Assembly (NCBI GenBank): GCA_933822405.4
Contig: CAKOGP040001747.1
Span: 322,113 to 386,112, forward strand
DNA: 64,000 bases
Source of the DNA: Cylindrotheca closterium
Lineage: Eukaryota > Bacillariophyta > Bacillariophyceae > Bacillariales > Bacillariaceae
Direction of reading: 5' to 3'
Under the pieces are notes generated by a model. The model was not told the origin of the DNA. It was given only the letters and a program-made list of their open reading frames with translations, and did not search any database. The position numbers were made by a program, and so were the translations under genes. Numbering within the stretch: the first letter of the stretch is position 1; each line of letters opens with the position of its first letter. Positions 7,797 through 16,433 of this stretch are shown one piece after another.

Positions 7797-10700
7797 TTAC
7801 GGTTCGTCACTGCTAGGAGGATCGATAGGTGCCTTTGATGATTCGGCAACAGCAGGAGCAGCACCTTTCGATACGGACGATGGTGATGCTGCATCCGAGA
7901 CCGACGATGAGTCAGCCGTAGATTTTGATCCGGATGACGATGAAGTGCCATGCTTGGATACTGATGATTCCGAAGTAGGTTTCAGTGATGACGACGACGT
8001 AGGCTTCCCTAAGGATGATCCCGAGAGGGGTTTCTTGAACGAATCGGGTTTCGATACGGATGATTCTGACAAGGTCTTTGATAGTGATGACTCTGAGGAA
8101 GGCTTCGACTCCTCCTTGGACGCTTGATCGCGATCGTGTTTGCTCTTTCGTTTGGGGCTCTTCCGACTTTTCCTCTTGGCACTGCCTCCAGATTCGAGAC
8201 GAGCACCATTTGAATCAACAAGAGAAGCAGCATTTGGATCAGCACCAGGTGGCGGCGTCTTGGACTCACGTTTCCTGCCGGATCGAATTTTCCGCGATGG
8301 AATGGGAGACACGGACGGCGGCTTCGGCTCGTCGATACTGGTACTCTCGACTTCTTTGCTTGGAACAACATCCTCTTCACTGTAATCCTGTCCAGTGCTG
8401 GCCCTGCGATTCTTTTTAGAAAAGATATTGCGCTTTGATCTGGTTCTGGGACTACTAGTACCGACGTCATCCCCAAGCGCCAGCTTTTTGGAAAGTTTGA
8501 ATGATCTGGATGGTTTCAATTTCCTCTCCGAAGGGCTGTTCTGTGAAGGGCTGCTTTCTGAAGCCACCTTTACTTCACCGGCCTGACGAAGACCTTTATC
8601 CGACTTGGACCGAGTCAGTCCTCGTTTGGCCTTTTCTTTCATAGATTGGACGGTCGTCTTCTTGTCTTTCTGCTCTCCGGATTCATCTGAGCCGCTCGTT
8701 TCTTTCTTCGGTTTGCTCCCTTGGAATGATTTCAACATTCGCCGTATTGGTCTTTTATCTTGCTTGGCATCGGGGTCGACACTTTTGCCATCACCACCGG
8801 AAGCCCGCCTCCTCTGCTTGGAGCCAGAAGCTCTAGACATCATATCGGAGAGTGAGGAAGGCTTCTTCGGTGCTTCTTCTTCAAGCTCGATACCATCCAA
8901 ATCGGCTGAATTACTTCTCGGTCGGCTCGCCCGTTTCTTTTTCATCATGATCCTCGACATCGACGACGGCTTTTTCGACTCTTCTTCCTCGGGCTCATCA
9001 AAATCATCCGAATTACTTCTCGAACGGTTATTCCCACGCTTCTTTTTCGTTCCCGTTTTCGAAGATGTTCTCCTCTCCTTTGTTTTGGCTTTTTGCTGAG
9101 CTCGCTCCTCACGGTATGCTTGAGTTTTTGCCTCGATGAAGCTGGCTACTTCGTCATTCCCCTCGACCAATTTTGCGGCATCCAAGGGCTTTTGGCCGTC
9201 CTTGTTTGCAATAATAGTGGCTTTGGGACCACTATTGAGAAGCAATTCAACAATCTCCAAAGACTTTTTGGTTGCGGCAAGATGCCTATTGAACAGAAAG
9301 GATGACGATGAGCGTATGATGACAAAATATTTTTTTCACCGTCGCATGTTCCCAATGCACTTACAAAGGAGTCTCTCCATTCTTGTTCCTGGACGTGACA
9401 CCAGCTGGATATGCGTCCAAAAGTTCCTTCACAACATCAATCGAACACTCAAAGGCTATCGCAACATGGAGTGGCAGATTGCCCGACTTGTTCTTCACGT
9501 TGCTTCCTGCTGGGTGCAGTTTCAACATGGATTGCATGATAGCTACAGAAGTGTTGTATTCGCACATCTCGTGAAATACAGAGTTTCGGCCGCTGAATGT
9601 ACTTTTCACTGCCTGCGGGTTTGCTTTCAGAAGTGCCTTGATAATCGTGTCCTTCGCATTCTTCCGCAAGGCGACGTGCAAGGGCATCCTACCCTTTGAG
9701 TTTCGGACCTTGGCAGCTTTTGGATTGATTTCTACTAGTGCCTTGATAAAATGCTTGGTCATCTTTGGATTCTCTGCTGCAACATGCATGGGAGTTCTTG
9801 ATTTCTGATCTCTCATGACTGCTGCTTCTGCAGTTCCGAAGAATTTCAACTTTTCTAATGTTGCTCGGATCTTCGACGAAGCACATGCTAAATGAAGGGG
9901 CGTAGCACTGTTTGGACCGGTTATTGTTGCTGCCTTTGCGAAAAAAGGAGATTTCGAGAATTCCTCCATTATGTTCTTCGGCGCATTGTAAAGAGCACAG
10001 CAATGTAACGGCGAAAGCTAAATTGAAAAGAAGAAAAAGTGAGTGATGTGCCAGAAAATTGGTTCAGGAAAAAAGACAGGATACACAACCAGTCACGTAC
10101 TTCAGCGGAATTTTTCACCAAAAGAGAGCACAGATTTTCGTCTTCTTTGGATCCAAGAAGAACTTCGGCCATTTTTGCGGTGTTTGGACTATTAAGGTCT
10201 TCTTCCTCCTTGATCCGCTGGGTTATGTCGCTGACAAAGACATGAAGTGGAGTATCACCCGAAGTATTCGTTCGAATGACTCCTTCCTTGTTTGCCTCCA
10301 CCAGCTTTTCAGCGAGAGACGCTTGCGGTCGCTTCCCACTGACACAACCAGCAATATAGTGAAGGGGTATCCGCTTCGAAGTATCAACCATCCCCGCGAT
10401 GGAAGGATCCGACAGCTCCAAAAGTGCAATCAAAACTTTTTCATGAACACCAAAGGAAGCACCTGTATGCAAGAGAGTCTTGAAATCAAACATATTCTTT
10501 CTCTTGATGAGATGCTTTCGACCTGCCAACATTGATCGTACTAATCGTTCGGCAGTGGCTTCGGAAGCCTTCAGCTTGGCGGGATCCGCTTTGAGGGCTT
10601 TGGAATTCATGAGCAGTGCCAGTGGCGATTCTCCTTGCTTGTTGAGCATCTCGTGCGTTTCTGGTCCACATTCCGAAATGATTTCGACAACGCTGATATC

Positions 10701-11969
10701 GATGGAATCCTTTTCGACATTCACATCTAATCCGGAACACGCCAAATGAAGTGGCGAGTTTCCAAAGGAATCCAGTCGACTCAAAGTTTCGCTTGTGTCT
10801 CTGTGCGGAAGGGAGCTTATAAAATTCTTGATGAAACTGTTGGGTGCTCTCCATACAATAAAGTGGATCGGATACATCTTTGTGTGTCCAAAAAGGTCCA
10901 TTGTGGTCAATTCATCACGGATGTAATCATCGTCAGACATTCGTAGCTTATTCAAGAAGGGTTTCAGCGCATTCCAATTTTCACTCCTCAAGAGACTCGC
11001 GATATCGTCTTCCTCCTCAATGATTCCAGCAGATTCCATAGCGGAGGATTTCTCGTAAAGCGGCGCTTTGTTCATAAAGTATCCCGAGTCGTTCAAGTCC
11101 TCCTCCCCCTCATCCAAGAATTCGCCTGGAGGCCGAAACCGCTTGGGTGGACTTTTGGACTCTCCTCCCAGTGCCATTTCCATAACTTCCACGCTGTGAT
11201 TCGATTCTTCCAGTGCCTTCTCTTCTTCTTCCTCCATGAGGGCGAACCTGTACAAGGATTGATGAATGGACCCGCCCCTATGAGTCCGGTCGTTTTCTTC
11301 CTCGTCTGACTCTTCTTCTTCCTCATCTGATTCTTCCTCTTCTTCGCCTTCCATGATTGTTGCCAGCGCATCTTCGACAGTGATTTCGTCATCAGATTCT
11401 GAGTGATATGCAGTCTCATGATACTGAAAGCCCTCATTTTCAGCATATTTGTAATATCCGTCCTCATCAAAGTCATCATCATAGTCGTCGTCATCCTCGT
11501 CAACCTCATCATCGCTGATGCTAAAATCATCATCTGTGACAATTTCATTGCTATTGGCATCCGCAAAGCTGTCTTGTTCGCTCAGCTCGCTATCCGAGAG
11601 CTGTAACAAGTCCGTCATGTGCAAGGATTCTTTACCCACATTTTCGCTGCTCCCCATTAAATCTCGACTGCTTCTCCGTTGCGTGCTTGTTTGAAAGTCC
11701 AAACCATCTAATGATTTGCTGTGTTGGTGGTGCTGTTTGCGTGAATTCTGTATGGGAGATACATCTGGTGATATCCCATCACAGCTGGATATGTCAATGT
11801 CAATGTCACTGTGGATGCTTTCATGCATTTGTTGAGCAGCAGATCGACTTTGAGGTGGACCAGGCGGACCAGGCGGGTGGTGTGGATGGTCTATTGAATC
11901 ACTATCCGAGATGATTTCATCCGCGCCTCCGTCGTAGCGAGCATCAAAAGACAGTTCTTTGCCATCCAT
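7797..11969 (-). CDS. Large ankyrin-repeat protein with acidic head and basic Ser-rich tail
   Basis: Three exons: 11969-10101, 10017-9365 and 9285-7797, with introns of 83 and 79 bases (GTACGT...TTTAG, GTAAGT...AATAG). The joined frame is continuous across both junctions (SAE|LSPLHCCALYNA and GETPL|HLAATKKS). The product is 1336 residues. Residues 1 to about 300 are strongly acidic with Glu/Asp runs. From about 355 to 890 there are divergent ankyrin-type repeats (GNSPLHLACSG, TPLHLACASS, RTPMHVAAENP, MPLHVALRK, NLPLHVAIAFE, TPLHLAAT). The last ~450 residues are low-complexity, rich in Ser/Lys/Pro, with KPSSLS-type repeats, and likely disordered. Ankyrin arrays mediate protein binding; no enzyme domain is seen, so a scaffold or regulatory role is likely. 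Confidence 0.9.
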
Positions 11970-12690
11970 TTTGCTGCTGCTATATTTTTGTTGATGGTGA
12001 ATTCAGCTGGATTCGATATCCACTTAGCTACCCACTCGCTGTGAACTCGCTTTCAACTTCGTTTCCCCTCGTTAAGCCGTCCAAAAATTGAACCAAGGTA
12101 TTTTGTGTTTTCTACCTGTGACCTTTTTAAGACTATACCACGCTGCCGTCCGAAAAGTAGACTTGCCTCAAGCGATATAGATCAGATTTTTAGAAGGAGT
12201 GAGTCCCTTTCCTTTCCTTTCCTTTCCACACCTATCCGATTGAGGACGGCTACAGTCTTGGTATCCTCTATGCAGTTTAATATAATGTCCAGTCGAAACC
12301 AATCTTGGGCACTCCAGCAAAAGCCTTTTCCAGATTGCGCTAATTTCGATGTTTCGCAAAAAGTCACAGCGAACGGTGGTTAATAAAGTCCCATTCTGAC
12401 TGTTTCATTGGGCAAACATTGTAACTGTGACTGTCTGCGACATGTCTTACGCGATCAGTCATTATTCATTCACCTTGCATCGCAGAGAACCTGCTTTCTT
12501 GTCTATCTACAGTACAGGTACTACTGTAAGAAATGGTGGAATAGTACAAATGGAACCTTTCTTAGCAACGTAAATACATCTGGTATCTAATGCTGTGACC
12601 TCAAAGGTCCGGGGACTGCCAGTTCCTGCAGTATGGCCTACTGTATACGACTCTCACTGGATGGGTGACTGGTTCATTTTTGGCATTTTT
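11970..12690. other. Intergenic region, promoter of the ankyrin gene
   Basis: Upstream of the ankyrin gene start. It includes a short CCTTT tandem repeat near 12207-12227. Open frames here are short, overlapping and low in coding character, so none is called. Confidence 0.4.
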
Positions 12691-13095
12691 CATCGAACAA
12701 GGGTACTCAAAAGTCAGATCCTTCCTTATCAATATCTGTTTCATAGGTAGACACGTAGTCATCGACTTCTTCATCGAAATCTTCATCGAAACCAGCATCA
12801 GCCTAAATGGCATGACTCAAGACTGGCGACAGGATGCTAGTACTAGTGGCACCATCATGTTACAAGGATACGTCCAATTCCACAACAAAAACCAAGCATC
12901 TCCACCTTCTTGGTTCGTATTGTTGTTGTTGTCGCCGCCAGCGATGGTTCGATTGCGGGAAATGGCTTGACAGTCAGTCGGCCTTGGATGCATGAGGTTT
13001 GGATAAGTTCCAAGAGTATAGGTGGGAGATTATTGGGAAGAAGGAGTCTCAGAAGGAGGAGCGTCTGCAAGAGTTGTTCCATCATTTGCAACGGC
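12690..13095 (-). pseudogene. Coding-like extension of the 13096 gene, broken by stops
   Basis: On the minus strand the frame of the adjacent small membrane protein continues past its TAG (13096-13098) as AVANDGTTLADAPPSETPSSQ, meets a TAA at about 13030, continues as SPTYTLGTYPNL ... NNNNTNQEGGDAWFLLWNWT, and stops with TGA near 12815. A following stretch, after a TTTAG that could be a splice acceptor, reads ADAGFDEDFDEEVDDY in another frame. Composition is like a luminal Thr/Ser/Pro/Asn-rich segment after a TM helix. It may be a decayed 3' part of a longer gene, or exons I cannot join. Confidence 0.4.
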
Positions 13096-13407
13096 CTACT
13101 CCGAAGAAGTCATCGTCAGGGCAGCTTTGAGACAAAAGAAGACACCCACACCAGCCCCGGCCAAGAGAACCGCCACGAATACTATCGCACGGACCACCCT
13201 GCAACGCTGTTCCTTTTGTTCTTGTTTCCTCGTTGCCGAGCTTCCATTTGCCTCTTCCCCTCCAAAAGTGACAGCCGAAACTGGCATCGATGCTCCACTC
13301 AGACCTCCTCGGAGAGAAGAAGAAGGATAAGCATTTTTGTGACCATTAGGCAAAAACCATGCCTCGTGGTCCATTTCGGAACTTTGTTTGGTTCTTGATC
13401 CAGTCAT
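13096..13407 (-). CDS. Small single-TM membrane protein, possibly a truncated gene
   Basis: A 103-residue frame from ATG to TAG. Residues 1-70 are polar and end in a basic stretch (RKQEQKEQRCRVVR), followed by one hydrophobic helix (AIVFVAVLLAGAGVGVFFCL, about 74-93) and a short tail. The basic stretch before the helix suggests a cytosolic N-terminus and a type II orientation. Because the frame beyond the stop still looks coding, this may be the intact N-terminal part of a damaged type II membrane protein rather than a complete gene. Diatom LRR receptor-like proteins have similar cytosol-TM-Thr/Ser/Pro layouts, but no LRR is visible here. Confidence 0.5.
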   Translation of the reverse strand: MTGSRTKQSSEMDHEAWFLPNGHKNAYPSSSLRGGLSGASMPVSAVTFGGEEANGSSATRKQEQKEQRCRVVRAIVFVAVLLAGAGVGVFFCLKAALTMTSSE

Positions 13408-14507
13408 TATCTGTTATGCAATAACTTTTGGTTTTGTCGTGTTATATATCGAAGATACTATTGTAAATCACTTCCCTGGTGCCGCTACTGCTCTTGGATT
13501 ACATTGAGGAAATTATTAGCAGAGCAAAGGACTGAATGAATCAATCGTCAATTGCACCCAACAGAGGACAACCAAACCAATACATGCATCGTACCGACGC
13601 AAAAATAAAGCTGCGGTTCTTGATATTAATCCACGTGAGCGCCCGCACCGCCGTCCGAATTTTTCCGACTTTGAAATTGCAACGGTTCATAAAAAGGCCT
13701 TCAGTAAAACCAGACATGGATACTATCTATGTTGGGTGATGCATTCAGATGTACATGGCCATCATTTTTTGTGTTTCGATGCGTTTTGTGTTGCTCGCTA
13801 GAACCACGAGGAAACCTACTTCGTGATATAGTACTAGCATTATTGAAAGTCATCAAGAATGCACATGACCACTGGTCTGCTTCATTCCAAGGGAGTTTTT
13901 TTTCTCTCGCCAGATCTTTTCCTTGGCTCCACAAGTCAAGATAGTTTATTTCTTCTGCTCAATGGCTGATGCCAAGCTACAGTGTTTCTCGGGACCAAGA
14001 ATCTACAGTATTTCCTGGCTCCTGGTTCACTTCGCTGGATACATACACGTACACGTACGTGTATTAAAATACACTGTACCTCCACGATCAACTTTCGTTT
14101 GTGACAGCATTCTTTTCCGTGGTATTTTCAATTTTTTTAAAATATTTATTTTATAAAACGAAAACGAATAACTAAGTTCTACGGTAAATAGTTTACATGG
14201 AGGAGTGAGTCAGTCGTCAAGCGATCAAATCTGCTTCTATTTTTATAACGCGTCCAAAGTCATCAATCAGAGCAGAAGCACCTCAGTTCTTCTCCCGAAC
14301 TCTATACTATTAATACTCTCTATATAATACGTGTATTTACTGCTGGATCCTCTGCTCAAGTTCAGAGCAATCCTCACTTTCATGAACTATCATCAATAAG
14401 AATAGCAACTCTATTGTCTAGTGCCTCGACTGTCCCTCAAGTCCCTTTACAGACAATCCTCGCAGGTTATGAGCCCAAGTATCGCTGAATAGATACAAGT
14501 AAAGTGA
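13408..14507. other. Intergenic region containing dispersed repeat copy A
   Basis: Apart from the ~250-base repeat at 13798-14045, this stretch shows AT-rich DNA and short direct repeats such as CACGTACACGTACGTG near 14047. No gene is supported. Confidence 0.45.
13798..14045 (+). repeat. Dispersed upstream repeat, copy A
   Basis: This segment, with the landmark TCTTTTCCTTGGCTCCACAA at about 13915-13934, is homologous to 15596-15745 on the same strand and to 28062-28318 on the opposite strand. All three lie roughly 600-850 bases upstream of a member, or remnant, of the vWD-protein family, so the repeat appears to be part of a larger duplicated unit rather than a free mobile element. Confidence 0.8.
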
Positions 14508-14714
14508 ATGTCATCAACGCCTGAACCGGCGACTCCTTCCAAGAAGAAGCGTTCTAAGAAGAAAAGGCAAGCTTCCACACCTCAAGTCACCTCAGAGGAT
14601 CGTCAGGAAGAAGCTACTCCTCAACTTCAGAGAGATCTCTCAGAGCTTACAATCAAGGACTGCGTCGATGATATCCTGAACACTCAAAATTTGGATATGG
14701 TTAGTGCCTTTTAG
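14508..14714 (+). CDS. Short ORF ending in the vWD-family C-terminal tail (remnant or chimera)
   Basis: A 68-residue frame with a real ATG. The first ~45 residues are basic and polar (PSKKKRSKKKR), with no signal peptide. The last ~22 (LTIKDCVDDILNTQNLDMVS, then AF and TAG) match the extreme C-terminus of the vWD proteins at 16434 and 25543. Flanking DNA is also shared: the repeat at 13798 upstream and the 3' flank at 14715-15160, which aligns with sequence after the 16434 gene. It therefore looks like a family copy that lost its signal, repeats and vWD domain. An expressed short protein cannot be excluded because the frame is open. Confidence 0.45.
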   Translation: MSSTPEPATPSKKKRSKKKRQASTPQVTSEDRQEEATPQLQRDLSELTIKDCVDDILNTQNLDMVSAF

Positions 14715-15211
14715 TTTATTCTTGTAACTTAACGGATGCATTTTATCGGTGGTTGCCATATACCCAAGGAAAAGAAACACATTTTTTAAATTAAGGATTA
14801 TAATGCAAACATAGGACTATATTAATAAGACAACGATAAAATAAAGTAACACAACTTGGTGACCTCAATAGTCTGGGCTCTGTCTCTGCTGTGGCAGTGT
14901 CATATATTCTCCACACGTCTGACTTTCATATCTATGACGTTCTTCTAGAATGACAAGGAAGAAGTGCAATTTAGATTCAGTCGTCTATCACAGTCTCCGC
15001 TCTTGGTGTCATCGGTGTCTCTTTGTTGCTTCAAGAGCTATTGTTCCTACTTGTCGATGCCATCGTCACTTCAATGGTTCCATGTCGAATCCGAACGAGG
15101 AGCCTCCCGATAAACCAGACGGTCAAAGCAGTTCAATATCACAATGTAGAACTCGGGGAGTTCCAATGTCAACTTTCTACTCCAGAACCTGGTCCATTTC
15201 CGACACACATG
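14715..15211 (+). repeat. Duplicated 3' flank of the vWD gene family (copy A)
   Basis: From about 14720 to 15160 this DNA aligns, with many small changes, to the DNA after the 16434 gene (about 18950-19310). Landmarks are ACTTGTCGAT, TCCATGTC and ACCAGACAG/GTC. It shows that the duplicated unit includes downstream sequence. Confidence 0.65.
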
Positions 15212-15357
15212 ATCGCAAGCGTCGATTGGGCGAGCGAGTCGAATATCATGATAGCCGCCTATGATATGCCGTTTTGAAGGATCCACTTACCATCAAGGAC
15301 TGTGTCATGGGCATCTTGAATACTCAGGATTTGGACATGATTGCTGCCTTTTACTTC
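15212..15357 (+). pseudogene. Tail-only remnant of a vWD-family gene
   Basis: This stretch aligns at the DNA level with the last ~150 bases of the 16434 gene, from the KRRLGESN codons to the terminal AF codons. Relative to it there is a four-base GAGC duplication (GGGCGAGCGAGTCG) that breaks the frame, an early TGA at about 15275, and the final stop has become TAC. No other part of the gene is present upstream. Confidence 0.8.
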
Positions 15358-15595
15358 ATTGTAACGCAATGAATGATGCAACGGTGGTGGACACACATGG
15401 GCACATTTTATATGAAAACGATAAAGTGAAGTAAACATATGTACCGGTATTACAGTACACGTTCCAGGTACACGTACTGTACTTGACTGCATGTATCTTG
15501 AAAAGCGCTAAACAATATAGTACTTTAAATTCGCTGGTATGATATTACCGGTATACCGGTATATGGACTTACCGGTACAGAACAAGGATTAGGGT

Positions 15596-15745
15596 CATGA
15601 AGTCCAACCAATAGTGCACAGGTGCCGAGAGGAAACCCATTGAGTCAGTATGAAAGTCATCATTGCACATGACTGGATGATGCCTTCCGACGCAAAGTGA
15701 AAGGTTTTCTTGCCCCAATTCTTTTCCTTGGCGCCACAGGAATGA
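15596..15745 (+). repeat. Dispersed upstream repeat, copy B (shorter)
   Basis: Homologous to 13798-14045 and, inverted, to 28062-28318. Landmarks are GTCCAACCA, GAGAGGAAACC, GAAAGTCATCA, GCACATGACTGGA and TTTTCCTTGG. The right-hand third of the other copies is missing or too diverged to follow. A CTTGCCCCAATTCTTTTC segment is doubled just after it. Confidence 0.7.
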
Positions 15746-15935
15746 AAGTTTTTCTTGCCCCAATTCTTTTCAAGATAGATGCTTGTTTCATTTCATGTGG
15801 TCTTTTTTTTCTCCGCGCTGGAAAATATTTAACTGAAAATGAAAGTTGCGAAACTAGGTGTGAAGGCTTTTACATTTGTTCCTTTTTACGTCAGGAACTG
15901 AAATGTCTGCTCACCTCGGTTCAATTACTGAAAAA

Positions 15936-16310
15936 CAATGACCTCACTAGATATTCAAAATCAGTTTCGTTAACTAATCTTCAAAGGTCAGGCTTATTTA
16001 GGCAGGTGAGATATCGGTAGGTAAAAATTCGATTTCCAAAGACGACATAAATTTTTCGAGATCGAGGAGTAAATGTGAACAAAATGTATCTCTTTCGCCA
16101 TCCCGGTCACCAATGGCTCAACACAATGACCGCACAAGCTCATCAACATCTCTATAATTAAATACACTGCAAAAGGTCGGTCTAATTTAAAAGCCGATAC
16201 TACATCGATACCGATTGGTAAACATTCAATTGCCAAAGACTAACATAAATGTTTCGAGATCGGCTAGTTTATGCGAACAAAATAAAGTCTTTTTCACCAT
16301 CCCGGTCACC
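15936..16310 (+). repeat. Tandem duplication (~190 bases x 2) in the promoter of the 16434 gene
   Basis: The segments at about 15936-16111 and 16124-16310 are diverged direct copies. They share CAATGACC-x-CAC at the start, then CGATTTCCAAAGAC versus CAATTGCCAAAGAC, TTTCGAGATCG, GCGAACAAAAT or similar, and end with CATCCCGGTCACC. The duplication ends about 120 bases before the start codon. The corresponding place upstream of the 25543 gene does not show it. Confidence 0.75.
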
Positions 16311-16433
16311 ACAAACTCCTTTTGAATGCACGATTTCGGGTTCCTCAATTTCTCATTAGAATTACTTTGATTTTGGATCATCTCACAATTTCAAATCATC
16401 GATCAATTGAAAGACACAGTCCAGCAATTGAAA

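Noticed and set aside
13096..13407. Stop-codon readthrough or recoding as the explanation for the frame beyond 13096
   Set aside because: Two stops of different type (TAG, TAA) and a third (TGA) occur with no visible recoding structure; gene decay is simpler. Kept as a finding only because of composition.
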